Source: Antitrichia curtipendula
Taxonomy: Eukaryota > Streptophyta > Bryopsida > Hypnales > Leucodontaceae
Assembly (NCBI GenBank): GCA_951230915.1
Contig: OX579634.1
Coordinates: forward strand, 12,240,725 to 12,304,724
Reading direction: 5' to 3'
DNA: 64,000 nt
Each line of letters starts with the position of its first letter. Positions within the stretch are counted from its first letter, which is position 1. Both the position numbers and the translations under genes were made by a program. Positions 11,861 to 24,878 of this stretch are shown here, piece after piece. The notes below the pieces were generated by a model that worked only from the letters and a program-made list of their open reading frames with translations, was not told the origin of the DNA and did not search any database.

Positions 11861-12533
11861 CCTTGATCACCTCTAAAGACGCCAAGGAATTTTGGCAGCC
11901 ACTTACATAGAAGCAAGGGGTTTTCTGATTTTTCTCTAACCATATTCCAAAGAAGTTTGATTGCATCAATAGTAATTGGTCAGTCCCTCCGCATGTTTAT
12001 CATCTAGAATTTTTGGACTAAACGCAACAACGTTGCGTTCAATAACATCCGTTGGCACCCTATGAAGCAACTTCAAAAGACTTAGCTTGGCCTGGTTGAT
12101 TACGGGTGGCTAGAGTAGGACTTAGTGAGTCATATGTTGGTGAAGCAATCCAACAAAGCTGGAAGTGCTACAAACTATTTTGTGAAGAGGTGGTGCAGAA
12201 ATGGTTTGACTGCAGAGTGGGTGGATGATAACCCTCGATGGGCTCTCTTTGGGCCGCACGCGGGCTTTGTCTTTGAGCTTCTTTAGGCACCATACACTGG
12301 CATGGCGCGGCTCACACCATGCCATTCCTATGCACTTCTCCCCCTTGTACTTTAGTTTCCATTTGTTCATTTGCTCTCTTATGTGCCCAGGCCGTTTGCG
12401 ACTAGGCCTTGTACTTTTTTCTCTCTTTTGCAGTAAAGGGTTCCCTTTATTTGTGTAAAAAATAAATGGTGTAGCGAGTTTTCTCTTTTTATTTGATATT
12501 CACTTCTAGAATGGACTTTACTAATTGTGGCTG
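11861..12533 (+). pseudogene. LINE 3' end and tail
   Basis: Decayed C-terminal codons continue to about 12290 ('WCRNGLTAEWVDDNPRW'-like segment), followed by a T/C-rich 3' UTR. At about 12455 there is a short A-rich stretch (GTAAAAAATAAATGG) that may be the LINE tail. The last ~70 bases before the next element hold nothing recognisable. Confidence 0.45.
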
Positions 12534-13155
12534 TGTGGGCGCAAGATTACCCACCTTCGGTAATCGGACGAACACCGACCAGATTCTATGCCTTTATCTA
12601 CCTTTTAAATATATGGGGGTGTTGTGAGCACGGTCCATTGTGCCTTCCAAGCAATGGATCTTTTTGTGCTAATGTTTTCTAAGTGTCGTGGATGGCAACG
12701 AATACTACTAGAAATGCATGGGTAACTAACAAGCTGACTGCGATGATCAAAGGTGATGGTAACTCCTAACTCCCTAACTACCTATCCTATGTTTAGGTTT
12801 GGCTGGGTGGTTGGCGTCATTTCTAACGTCCCTAACTACGGAAAAGGGGAACCCTTACGTTCCTTCCATAATCTCTAAGACTACCTTTTGAGGTTGATCA
12901 CTTCTTTCGGAAGCTGTAACTTTACGGCTAATCCTAAGCTTACTTTTTATTCCTATTTCTAGCTTCTAATTATACTCTCAATTTTTACTCCTAGATTTAA
13001 CTCTAAAGTTTTACCTCTACGGTTACCTCTAAACTTTTACTCCTAATTTTAACCCTAAGGTTTTACCCCTATGTTTAACTTTAAGTTTTTACTCCTAATT
13101 TAACTCTAAATTTTGACTCCTATATTTAACTCTAAGGTTTTACCCCTTTGTTTAA

Positions 13156-14090
13156 CCCCTAAAGGACCAAACACCGTTTTTTGACAACATAGCGATTTTG
13201 GGCAGCTCACTATGACCGGAATTTTTCTTTTTTTTCTTTTAAATTTTCACATAAGATGTGCCTGAGGAGTAGCTTTAAGGTCCAACAATTTTTGTAACTT
13301 TTGATTACATGGTTAAAAAGTTATTGCATGATATGTCATTTTCATTGTTCGGCGGGCAGCCGGGGCAGCAAAAAAACTTCTTTAAAAATCACTTTTAAAA
13401 AAAACTAAAATTTGAAATTGGTTCTTTAGATTTATATGTACGTGGGAGGTTTTGAATCATTCCATTCCGATCAATGAGTCAAAAGTTATGAGGATTCTTA
13501 GTTTGAGGGTAGTTATGGAATCTCTACTCTAAAATAAACTTTGAAGTTCTTTATTTAACTCAATTTTCAATATTTTTGAAAAAAATATAAAAACATTGGG
13601 TGTAGATTGTTTATTACAACATTACAATCGTTGGGATTGGCATTTTTCAATTTCATAAATAAATTCTTGACAATTTAGTGCTTTGAATCATTCTCTACCT
13701 CTTCCTACTTACTATTTTTTTCCTATATATTGTACAATTCCAAATGATCTGAAATTTTTCAAGCATGTAGCTAACTTGCTTTGAAGAATGAATCCAAAGA
13801 GTAACCATCATTTTGGACATTTTTTCATACAAATGTGACCTTGTGGAGGGCAGCTGCCCGTTTTTTCGCAGGGACAAAAAAAGGATTTTTGTCAATTCAA
13901 ACGCTATTATCTTGCAATCCACTATGTGGGAAATTCTGAATTTTTTTTCACATCTTCTTAAACAAGTTTACTACAAGATCCTACGGCTACAAGTGTCCAA
14001 AAATGTTTTTTTTCTAAAATTTGGCACTAGTATTAGAAATGGCAGTTCTGGAGCGGTTTTGGTGAAAACATAGTCAAAAACCTTTAGGGG
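13156..14090. mobile_element. piggyBac-like TTAA element, non-autonomous
   Basis: A 935-bp segment begins CCCCTAAAGG and ends with its exact inverse CCTTTAGGGG, flanked by TTAA on both sides (13152-13155 and 14091-14094). A TTAA target and CCC/GGG ends are the hallmark of piggyBac transposons. Beyond the first 10 bp the ends stay partly complementary (TTTTTTGAC...GTCAAAAA). The flanking host repeat (TTTAACTCTAAG-type units) continues uninterrupted across the junction. No transposase is encoded. The host sequence is rich in TTTAAC units, so chance TTAA flanks are possible. Confidence 0.6.
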
Positions 14091-15031
14091 TTAACTCCTA
14101 ATTTAACTCTAAATCTTTACTCCTATTTCTAATTTTTTACTTTTACTTATCACGGTTTACTATTATCGTGAAAAGGCTAATTAAGAAAATCAATACTAAC
14201 GAGGAGAAAACACCAAGTATTGATTCAAGAACTCACCTCGTCACTATCGGTGTCGGAAATACGCTCGTCCGCATCCGTGCGTACATCCTTGTGCTCCATG
14301 GTGGTCCTTGATTTTTGGTTGAACTTCTTCAAGCTCACCGCTTATTTTGGGGGAAAATATTACACCCGTGTGGTTTAAACGTCTTCCTTCCTTTCCCCTC
14401 CCTTTCTCTTTTCTTTTCTTTCCCTTCCTTTCTTTTGCACTAGTACTATTCTACCTACTCTTTTATGGATGTCTTACAACTATAAATTCGAACCCCAAGG
14501 GGTGTTAATGTCACTCTTACCCTCTTACGCGACCTTGTCCTCGTGTCATCCTAATCCTCCTCCTAATGGTCGCTATGAATTCTCGAGATTTTCTTCCTAA
14601 CACCTACTTAGCTAACCTAGGTCACTATTTATCGTCACTCTCACCTAAGTTGCCCATATAGCCATCCCCTCCTCTCCTCCTCCTTCTATCTTTGAGTGGT
14701 TTTTGCAGGTTTTGGACGGACAATTTCCTTACGTGGAGTTTAGCCAGGACTGGACCCCATTTTCTCTTCCTTTCTCCTCTCAACTATTTCCTTATCCGGT
14801 TTTTGTTTCGAAAACAAGCCCGACTCCCCGCCCGGACTCTAATTTCAATAGCCTTGTATGTGATTTTTTTTTCTTTAGAATCTGATTTTCTTTTCTCCTT
14901 GAACCTTGGTAACCAGTTTTCTCTTTCCAAAGGCCCTGGGCTCTGACCCCCTTGGACTGCCCTGGTTCCCCGACTCCCCTGGACTGCCTAGTTCCCTGAC
15001 TCCCCGGACTGCCTAGCTGAACGACCCGACC

Positions 15032-15150
15032 CGCTGACTGGACAAGGACCCCCCCCCGCTGACTGGACGAGACACCTCCACCCGCTGACTAGACGAGACA
15101 CCCCACTGTGTGCTGGACGAGACACCCTATTGTGTGCTGGACGAGACCCC
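15032..15150 (+). repeat. Short tandem repeat (GCTGACTGGACGAGACACC-like)
   Basis: About four degenerate units of roughly 30 bp built on GCTGACTGGACGAGACACC / TGTGCTGGACGAGACACC. It is a GC-rich block inside AT-rich copy C, equivalent in place to the GGTCAGGCTCTTGTTCT array of copy D. Confidence 0.75.
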
Positions 15151-16975
15151 CTCCTCTGGGCTTACTGGTTGCTCTAAACTGAAACTGATTGCTTTAACTA
15201 AACTGGTTGCTCTAAACTAAAAACTGGTTGCTCTAAACTAAAACTGATTTTTCCCTATTTAAGAACTTGATTTCTCTAACTAAAAGACTAGTTTTTTCTA
15301 GCTTAAGGAAGTAACTTGGACACTAAGCTTATTAGCCGTAAGGGCCCTACCTATCTTGGAAGCTAAACTTTGAATGTTTCTACAAAGATCTTGGAAACTA
15401 GACTTTGGAACTAAACACTGGAGGAGGGTCAAAGCTTCGCCGCCAAGTTGGTTTTAACACCAACTTTAGGACTTGAGGACACCCCGGGGGTTCAAAGCTC
15501 CGCCGTCTTAGTTTTAACACACACTCTAGGACTTCCAATACTCACGTGTTCAAAGCTTTGCCGTGTATTGGGGATCCACACACGGGAACACGACTTTACG
15601 CGAAGGTTAGTTCCCAAATGGGGTCACTCGAACACAAGGACGCTCAAAGGATAATGCCACTTGACATGCATGAGTTAGTATGATAATGGTTAATGTAAAC
15701 ACTCAACAATCCACACAAAAGGCCCCCAAAGCAGCATCGCCAAGGTACGGTGGGGGGTATCTTTAGGATTAGTACAACAACCCAAGAATACTTGACCAAA
15801 GAACTCGTTAGTCCAACAACCAAGAAGAAAACTAGAGCCCAATGACACGTACAATAAAGTAAAAGGACCCCACAAGAACTTCAAAGCTTGAATTTTAACA
15901 ACAACGGAGCCCAAAAGAGCTCAAAAAACACTGTAGAGGTTTCTTGGCTAAAACGCCAAAATCTCCCAACATAAGTTGGACCCACGGACCCAAAACAAGA
16001 TTTGGGGGTGTTCTTGAGAGAAAAATGGGGACCTTAAATAGGTTTCCAAGGCCCCACCCCTTCCTCAAGAGTTCTAAAGTAACCTTATCAACTTGGATTT
16101 TCATCCTCATCTTCAAAGATTTTCATCCTAATCCCTAAAAAACTACTTTTACCTATCTACACTGGACCAACCTCCTAACTTTTGGAGATTAACTCCAATC
16201 GTCAAACGGATTGCGCCATTGGCTCCAGATCGCCGTGTTTAGTCGAAGAGCCCCATACCCCCCGTACCGAGGACAAAAAACCATCATAGGCTAATTTAGT
16301 TTAAAAACTAAACCGTGATAAAATCCTAGATCTTGGGGGTCTCCTATTTTGAGAAATATAAATATCCTAGGGTCTCCGGTAGGTGTGAGGGAGTCGGAAA
16401 AGACTCTTGGTCGACTTCGTTTCGCCATCGTATGGTCTCGGAATGCCGGTCAACGGGGTGGGGACCCCGCCACGTGATTAATTCTCGAGGAATCTCGCCG
16501 GTTTGGGTACTTGCTACTATCGGAATGTCGTGAAACTTCACGGAGCGCATTATTAACATAAAACAAGCTAGTCTAATTTTTAGTGAGATTTTTTGGCAAC
16601 CTGGGTAATTTCCATGAAATTCCCGTTGGAGGTTACTAGTGTTGACTACCCGCAAAAGGTTCTTCTACAAGTCGGAAATGACGGGATTTTTCACATGACC
16701 TCTCAGAGGGTCACATGAAAGATGTGCAGGTGCGTTTCTGTACCTGGCACAATTGGTCAGTGGAGATGAAATCGCCATCTCCTTGAATTATTGATGGTGC
16801 GGGAATCTTTTGCAGATAGAGGAATCTTGGCGAATCGTTTTTGTTGTTGGACTCCTGGCATGGGATTTACCAGAGGACACCACCTTTGGGCTATAGATTC
16901 CTCCACGGGCCCGGTCTTGTGTTAGTGGCTCCTGCAAGCTAACAATCGGGGTTTGGAGAATTTCTAAACCTAACT

Positions 16976-17645
16976 CTAGGACCCGACCTAGTGGCCTCGT
17001 TGTGGATCCCTCTGTCGAAGACCAAAATGTGAAGATTAGCCTAAATACCTAGAAAGATGGGGGAACAAATTAGTATTGATACATTTTTTTTGGTTTGTAG
17101 AGGTGTAAATCAGGAATCTTATTAAGATTAACATTCCCTTACAATAGGTGTAGTAGTGGAGAGATAATTATGTTAACAGGAAGTTAAGATTTCCTGTTTT
17201 TATCGGGAACCGGATTCGGAAGAGGATCCGGATCAGTACCCGGGAATATCTCGAAATGATGAGATCGGATGCAGACACGTACCGAAAGAGGCTGCGGGAC
17301 CTACCGGAAGCCAGTGGAGCATTTCTTGAATCCAACGGCTCTACCGAAAATTAGGTATGACTGTTCAACGGTCAGATCCTCCCAGGATTGCGGTGGAAAC
17401 GGGAAACCTAAACGGTTAGGAACCAAGTGGAGGAAGATGACCCAGGGGTTAGGACTTCCACTTTCTTTTCTCGTTGTAATGTTTGCAGCACTTCTCGAGC
17501 GCTTGGAGTTGTTTGGAATTGTCAAGGTATGAGAGGAAAGCAAGTTCAGAGTTTCCGGATCCAGTAGAGAGGAAGGATCCAATCGCTTGTAGTTTCTGAG
17601 GGACCGTGCGAGGATTGTAGTGGAAGACAGATCTCTGAGGGAGAG
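16976..17645. other. Non-coding junction and leader ahead of gag-like ORF
   Basis: The first ~190 bases match neither the LTR-like family nor the downstream element. From about 17200 the sequence becomes GC-richer with GGATCCGG-type motifs like the following ORF, so it is probably that element's untranslated leader. I could not find a 5' LTR matching the candidate 3' LTR at 19744. Confidence 0.4.
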
Positions 17646-19559
17646 ATGGTGAAGGCGGAAGGCAGTGGGTCTGGAGCGCTTAAGATCAAGAACATCTTTC
17701 CTGCTATTCCGAAGGATGAGAGAGAGAGGAAACAGTTGGAGGAGGATCTCAGCCAAATCGGAGTAGCGGGGTTTCTTAGTCACCCCTGGAGTTTGAAGAG
17801 TGAGGAGATGATCCAGGAGTTGCTGAGCGGACAGTCCAACGAGTGGGTGAAGACAAATCGTGCTTTGCCCGGAAAGTGGACGATTGAGACGTGGAAGAAG
17901 GTGTATGAGTTTCTGCGTCCGGGAGAAGGGATGGCTTCGCGGACGGACAAGTTCGCGGAAGGTAAATTTTCTAATCCTCCCCATGCTAAGGACGGCTATA
18001 CAATAGCTGATTGTAAGATAGGGAGAGAAAGGAGGATGCTGGAGTTTGTAGTCCCGATTCTGTATCCGGAGCGTCCAAACCGGATCACAGTCATTTGGGC
18101 TAATACGATCTTTGGAGCGCTGAGTGGAGAGAGAAAAATCTTCTGGGTAGGAATAGTGAAGGACCTGGTCGGGAAGACGGTCATCTCTTTAGGGAACATG
18201 AAGGCAACCCCAATTGGGCCTTTCCTCTTCCACTTGTACGATTACCTAGGTACGCTGAGGAACTCTGAAAGGACGATTTACAAGGCAGCAGCAACCTTGG
18301 TAAAACTGAACATAACTCCACCCCGAGAGAGTGAGGAAAGAGAGAAGAAGAGAGGACCGGATGAGGAATCCGGGAGGGGTTCATCCGAGAGGAAGAAAGG
18401 GTCTTCCGAACGGAAGACAGTGTCAGAGAGGATCCCAGCCTCTTTTAAGGAGAAAGGACCCCAGAGGGATAGAATGAATACTCCGGATTCGGAAGTCCAG
18501 AGAGAGGATCCACTGGGGAGGGTTATTCTGGATCTAGAGGTGATCCGGGAAGAGCTAGACACGGAGAGAGGCGCAGTGAGAAAGGTATGTGGACTGCTTG
18601 GTGGGATCAAAGTGTCCGAGCTAGTAGAGAAAGTAGAGGATCTGATCCGGGATAGTGATGCCCGGAAGTGGGAAACTCTAGTGAAGGAGCTGACTGAGAG
18701 GAATGAGGATCTTCACCGGCAGTTAGAGAAGAGTTTGGAGAAGAGTAAGGAAGCGAGAGACCTGTCGGCTGAGTCTGATGAGATCCTAAAGAGGGTACGG
18801 AGTTTTGTATCCCATTCCGGGGATGTGTTAAACAAAGCTCGGCTTTATGATGAGGAAATCCACAAGGCTGGTACGGAAGCAGCAGCCAAGGCAGTCATGG
18901 TTTTGGCGGAGTACTCGGAGGCAGTCGAAAAGTTCATGTACGAGATCCGCGAAGCCCTCTAACAGGCCGGATACCTTCCGGATTCAGAGAGGAAGACAAG
19001 GGTGGAAACGAGGAAAGAGACGACACCGATACGGCAAGCTCAGATCATGTCTCCTGCAAAGGAAAGAGAAGTGGAGAGGAAGACACCAGCGAAGGATTCC
19101 TCTAAGGCCAAGACAGAGGCGAGGGAAGGATCTGCACACGGATCCGGATCGAAGGAAGGCACCCGGAAGTCGGAATCCGACTTAGAAACATCGAAGAGTA
19201 AGGGTTCTAAACCCTCTTCTCATACCCCCAGCACGACAAAGAGAAAGATTACGCCGAAGAGGGCGAGGGAGGTGTCTTCAGAGAGTCACCATTCGGAGGA
19301 AGATGAGACTCCGAGTAATTCCGAGAAAGAGGAAGGCCAGTCGCGATCCGATTCCGGATCAGAGTCTCATCCGGAATCCGGATCCGAAGAGAAATTCGAG
19401 CCAGTTCGTATCTCTCCAGCGAGTTTCAAGGGAAAGGCCCAAATGCCGTCTAAGGGGAAAGCGACAACTGGTGTGAAGGCATCAACAAGTAGAGTACAAC
19501 CGCCTAGGAAGGGATCCGCCAAGCATGAGGAACCTTCTCCTAAACGGCTTAGGAAATAG
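17646..19559 (+). pseudogene. gag-like 'putative plant transposon protein' ORF with internal stop
   Basis: A frame of 638 codons starts at ATG 17646 and is interrupted only by TAA at 18960-18962; the same frame then runs to TAG at 19557. Residues about 60-210 ('WTIETWKKVYEF', 'IWANTIFGALSGERKIFWVGIV', 'IGPFLFHLYDYLG') resemble the putative plant transposon protein domain found in gag-position ORFs of plant LTR elements. Residues about 285-410 are a charged coiled coil. The part after the stop (about 440-637) is very rich in S, K, E and P and ends KRLRK, like a basic nuclear or nucleic-acid-binding tail. Codon use is much GC-richer than the surroundings. No protease, RT or integrase follows, so this is a gag-only (TR-GAG-like) or truncated element. 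Confidence 0.65.
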
Positions 19560-20307
19560 ATAGGAAGTGGCTTCTGAAGTAGGAAGGAAGTTATTTAGGA
19601 AGGATTATAGGAAGTTAAATGAAAACAAGAGTTGGAAGTAGGTAGAAAGTTACTTGTGAGGTGCTTTCCAGGAAGATGCACCTGGACTTCCTCTTTTCCG
19701 GGAATTTCGGATCTGAGATCCACTTTTTGCGGAAAGGGGAGGATGTTAGGAAAGTCAACTGTTAGTGGATAGGGAATGACGCGTGTCATTCTCTGGTCCT
19801 GATTTTGGGATTTCTGGGAACCTTTAGGGTTTTCCTGCAGTTTGGTATTTAGGGGTTGAGAGTTAGTTCCAACTCCGGGCAGTTTGTACTCTTGTTTTTC
19901 CTAATGTCAATTTTCTGCAAAGAAAGCTTGAGCTTCTACTCCGCATGTTTCGTCTATAAAGTCTGAGTTTCGTGTTGAGAGGAGGGGTGGTGTTTTGTCC
20001 ACTACTAGTTCAAGTAACTTGATTTCAAGGAGTTGAAAAGGAGGAGTTACCCCCGGATTCTGTCTGGATCCGGTTCTGAGAGTCTTTGAATTTGGTTGGT
20101 AAACCTATTGTGTACTAGGATAAATTCTGGTTGTTGAAGTTCCTTGGATGTCTTCTGAGCAGGATAGCCGTTCTTAGGTTAGGTAAATCTTCCGAGAGTG
20201 GAGGTGAGCGCTAGCTGACGTCCGAGAGGTCCAGCTGAATCCGGAAGAGAGGAACAGGAAGATTGTCAGGATCCCCTAGTTATCAAAGTACCAAAAATCC
20301 GACCCTT
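19560..20307 (+). mobile_element. Candidate polypurine tract and 3' LTR of the gag-only element
   Basis: A purine run GGAAAGGGGAGGA (19731-19743) is followed directly by TGTTAGGAAAG, the layout of a polypurine tract next to a 3' LTR. The LTR would span 19744 to about 20270. It has no visible partner upstream, so the assignment rests on the PPT-TG junction. The region ends where a CACTA terminus begins at 20308. Confidence 0.45.
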
Positions 20308-20475
20308 CACTAGTAGAAAATTCAGTGACAGAATCAACAGAATACTGTTGATTTTTTTGTTGATTTGGACGTGTTAATTCGGGTAGTTTTTAGCAGAGAA
20401 GTGTTGATCAATTAACAAAAAACTGTTGAACCTATAACAAAATTCTGTTGATTCCCTAACAAAAATATGTGTATT
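20308..20475 (+). repeat. CACTA terminus and subterminal repeats
   Basis: After CACTAGTAGAAA come at least five copies of (C)TGTTGA(T/A) in either orientation within ~160 bp (for example at about 20337-20353, 20359, 20402, 20426 and 20447). Such dense short repeats are the usual TnpA-type binding sites of CACTA ends. Confidence 0.65.
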
Positions 20476-20774
20476 TTTTGGTTACTGTGATCACTTTCTG
20501 AGTACACATCATGAATTCCTAGACTCTGTACGTGTGCTTGCAAATGATTGAAATGGCAGATGATGTTTTCCAATACAATAAAAATTTGAATATAATTCAT
20601 CACTGAATGAAAAATTCGATGTCTTCTGTTCAACCGTGTTTGGGAAACTACTGTTCCCCACACGATCTAGTCTTACTTTTTATTGGAATCCAAATTTCAT
20701 TTCCAAATTTTCAGTGGAGTGATTCCTGATATGGCATTTACACAGTCAGAAGCAGAATTGATTGTTCTAAAACT

Positions 20775-20843
20775 AATTCAACACACTTCTCTTCAAAATT
20801 GCTGCTCTAAAAGAAATTCAACACACTTCTCTTCAAAATTGCT
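20775..20843 (+). repeat. Tandem duplication, 40-bp period
   Basis: AATTCAACACACTTCTCTTC and the next nine bases (29 bp in all) occur twice, starting at 20775 and 20815. Confidence 0.9.
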
Positions 20844-23800
20844 ACTTCTATTGTAGCCTTTGTAAGTTACATCTACGCACTGTGCGCCCTCTTTCTTCAG
20901 TTTCTTCCTGTGTCACCTCCCCTTGCATACTGTCACTTGGCCTGTACATGTACCACATACATGAAATGGCTTTGCAAAGTTGTACCATCTATCAAAACTG
21001 CTCCAATGTAAGTAACAATAATTGACATGTTTTTCATTGTTAATATTTTTGTTAATGAGACTTCCCATCACATTACCTATGACTTCAATCTTTGCAATTC
21101 AAATATACTGCAAAAAATGACCGTCCGTCTTCTAAAAACCGGGGCACTGCAGCTTCTACTAACACATCGAACTACCAGAGACATACATTGCTTCCTAAAA
21201 TTTGTAATTTCTTTTAAGGTAGGGGCCTGTAAAAGCAACCTGTCTCGATAACGATTAGGTACATTTCACTTCTAACATTCACCATAACTGTACATTTCTT
21301 GAGTGGATTGCTTTTACAAAAAATAGAGTTTTCAAATTAAAAAATTCATCACTAATTCCATGAAGGTCCAAAACATATGAAACGACTTCTGCTACATGCC
21401 AAATCCATTTTCTTTACCACGAAAATGTATTGCATATTGATTGCAGAAGTTCATCTTCTCCCAAATATGCAATCTAATCTTCCAGGGTCGCTTTCACAGC
21501 CCCATATCTTACCTCCAATCATTTAGACTAGTTCACATGTAATTTTGATAATTTTATCCGCTGCATTCCACATCTACTAGTTCTTCAGATTATTTATGAC
21601 ATTGCAATTTCAAAACCCCCACTATCAATTAACACAGTCGGAAGACTCACATTGTTCAAAGCGTGCTGTCCGTCGACCATGTCAGAAACTCTTGCATTCG
21701 GTACGTCAGCCTTATCCACTCACAGTCCTCTTGCAATCTCGAGGTTGCTCTTTCTCTTCCCGTCCACTTCTAGCGCTCTTCAAGGAACGACATTCCTGCT
21801 TCACGATTGCAAAAAAGAATTTTAACATTGGGAGTAGCCTTCGGTCAATTTTGCAATGACACTGTCTTCATAAAGGCAAAGCTGTACATGTCCTCCAAGT
21901 TTCAAATAATCTTCCACTTGTAAATTCATAGCAATCTAAATCAATGTACAAAATTTCTTGGGAGGAAATGCAATCCCTACAGATTCTATTTGTACACATG
22001 GGAAAGATTCACCTACCGAATGAAACTGTGATCTGAATATGAGGAACTCTGTTCACGTGGGTTCGGCACAGCCAACGACTGACTCAACATGCCCTTGAAC
22101 TACTACTTCGACATTATGCCTTACCCGTTCATTTTCTACGTACAGAACGAAATGACTTCCTACTTCCTAGTCTTCTACTTAAAACTTCAAAGTTTCTTCC
22201 TTACCATTATGAAACGTCTTCCTCCTCGCATATGCCGTGTGCAGAAAAACATCTGAAACCTGTGACATTCACTCTTTCAATTCAGTATGTGCAAGAATAA
22301 ATGAATTTAGTGGTACACTTACTGACATCAACACGCCTGCACTTCAAAATCAAGAACAGCTTTTAAAAGTATGAACACGGAGTTACTAGAATCTTCTCGA
22401 ATTCAAGCCTTCTTCTATGATCACTGACATTATACAAAACAAAGCATTTCAAGTAAGAAAGCCCACTACAAATTCATTACTTCTACTGCAAATTCCATTA
22501 TCTGAACATCATTTTATCAAACTCTGCCCTCTCTTTGTAGCACTGCTGCCACAAAGGTGTTCTACGTTCGGGAATCGTCAGAAACATTAGTACGCACTTC
22601 ACAAATTTTTAACTTCCACTTCCCATAAGTGCTTGTATAGCACTCCGGGGAAAGAAACAAACAAAGAAATCCTCTACGCACACACCGGTTTAAACCCATG
22701 CACCGCCGGCAAAATCAGAACATTCAAATGAAAGACCGCAAAAACCATTACAGTATTTTGGACTGAAAGAAAATAACAAAGAAGTGCTAACCTCCAACAA
22801 CCGTCACTGACAATAGTTCTATCGATCACCGCTTTCTCAATCCGTGCAGTACAGATTTACAGCAACATCTCCACGAAACCTTAAACACCTCAGTCACTGT
22901 CCACCATTCCATTACGACTGCCTCTACCACTTTCATACAATAGTACGTTGTGCATGCAAGTTCGTACTCTTGTGAGTAGTGATCACTACTATTACATGCC
23001 AATATTATATATAGGTCTACTACTGCACTCTTCACAAACCATCATACAATCCAATGACATGCATCGACATTCCGTATGCACGGCATTCTACCTATCAATA
23101 TTAAAGATTTCAAGCTACACTGAAACAATCCTGACATGCGTATCAATCCTACTTAAAATTGCAAAAAAGGACTCCCAAGCATTTTGATTTCACGATATAT
23201 TATCTTTAAACTTGTATCCTACAAGATCTTGAATCCTACAAAATCAATTCACTGACAGAAGTCATTACCTACTAACACAGCATTGTAAGCAGTCGGATAT
23301 AAATTACCGTATGTTCACGTCCTGAATAAAGGTCATGCGTTGACAACGCTTTAGAGAATCACAAATAACCGAATTCCTTTATATAATCATCAAAGTTCAT
23401 CATAGCCACTACAAATAATACTATATGAAATTGGAGTTCCCCCAAAAGAAGCTCACTACTTCACTTCCAAAATTACCTGTTCAAAACAGATTGCTTCATC
23501 ACCACTTTGAATTTATTGAACGTCCGCTGCGATTTCAAAGGTCTGTTAACTTTGGAAACCGGATTTCATCAAGCTCCCTCTGCACCATACAATAAACATT
23601 GACGGCGTAAGAACCATTAATATAAAACAAGAAATTTCACACCATGTAACAGTGCATGCAAACAACACATATGAAAAACTGAAAACAACATCCCAGCCTT
23701 TCTTTGACCAAAAAACCTTCCAATAACTCAAAGCCTTCATATACATATGACTTGCTACTGTATTGCCAACCCTAGCATCAATTATTCTCTTTTGTGCACG

Positions 23801-24653
23801 GTGTCCCATGTACAAACTTCGTTGCACTAAAAACAACACACAACAAAGTGAATTGCATTATGTTTTTTTCCTCACTTTGACATGCATCTTCTACAATACA
23901 CAATGGTTTCAGACAACCTCGGCCAATAGACATGCATTCCTGTACCGAAAGCCTCCTCGCTTTGCCATCCAATTTATCGCCAAACAAATACGTTCATGCA
24001 ACAAATCATATCATTCAAAAGACACATAGTACTGACCTCAAACTTTAAAGGGTTCATACAATAAAAAATTCATCTCTTACTTCAAGTTCCACGTGTTCCA
24101 CATGAGTACCTCCAACTACTACATTCTGAAAATTTACAGCAGACTACACAAATCATGAATGCAAGGACCAATGTTCATTCTGCAATTCGTACTTCTGCAC
24201 AATATCCCTTTGAACATTGCAGGTGCAGCTGCACTGTCCTGTGACGCTACATGCATCGACTTCTGTGTGCATGAGAATGACTATGCTTCAATACTATTGC
24301 ATGTACGCTTAAAATTCAGTTAAGTTCTAAACTTCACTTAATACACCGTCAACATTAATACTGAACCTCATTTCATACCTTAATCTAATGGAGACACCAA
24401 CTGATTTTAGTGTCATTTCAATGCTACACAATTAATAATTGATGTGAAGGAATTCATTTCATATGACTGATGCTAGCAATTTCAAAGAACTGAACTACCT
24501 ATACACTTTGATTTAGCGTAAGTTTCACGTGCTTGCATGCATGTCTATGGCTACTGCTATTTTAAAATGGGACACTGAAAATCATTTCGGAAGAACTTCG
24601 GTTGTCCACTATCCCTTCCATAGTCATCTACAGCCTTCCACTTCGAATGACTG
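20844..24653. other. AT-rich non-coding filler of the CACTA element
   Basis: No convincing exon on either strand. The plus strand is strikingly rich in ACTTC/CTTC and poor in GAAGT. Open frames of up to ~100 codons occur but have no protein-like composition or splice context. Confidence 0.5.
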
Positions 24654-24662
24654 CATCAGATT

Positions 24663-24725
24663 CAATGATGCTAGCAAACGAGCTTGGAGCGGTGAGCTTG
24701 TGAGCTGTGAGCGTGGATCTCGTGA
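24663..24725 (+). repeat. MULE left terminal inverted repeat
   Basis: Begins CAATGATGCTAGC, then GAGCTTGGAGCGGTGAGC, followed by extra GTGAGC units (TGTGAGCTGTGAGCG). It pairs with 43307-43350 over about 35 bases with few mismatches. The repeated GTGAGC/GAGCTTGGAG units look like transposase binding sites. Confidence 0.85.
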
Positions 24726-24878
24726 GCTTGGAGCCCCCAAACTTAAAAAAATTGAAAATTCGAACTCCCAAATTGGTTTTTCCGATTTTGTTGGGAGAAA
24801 AGAGGGAAAATGTCAATTTTTTGACCTATTACCGTGTACCCTATAATCGTGGATTGTGTGAAATTTTATTTTTGATTG

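Larger units (their letters stand above)
12534..16975 (+). mobile_element. LTR-like TGTGAGC family, copy C (3' truncated)
   Basis: It starts at TGTGGGCGC, a variant of the family 5' end, and shares with the others the ACCCACC..GGTAA hairpin, the GGTCCATTGTGCCTTCCAAGCAATGGATC block (12638-12662), the CAAAGCTTCGCCG repeats (about 15428, 15488, 15548) and the 3' portion up to CTAACAATCGGGGTTT near 16970. There the similarity stops, so the terminal ~350 bases are missing. It contains a piggyBac-like insertion and a minisatellite. No coding region. Confidence 0.65.

Noticed and set aside
17301..17984. 227-codon minus-strand frame
   Set aside because: It is antisense to the gag-like ORF and shows no domain; a by-product of the GC-rich codon pattern.
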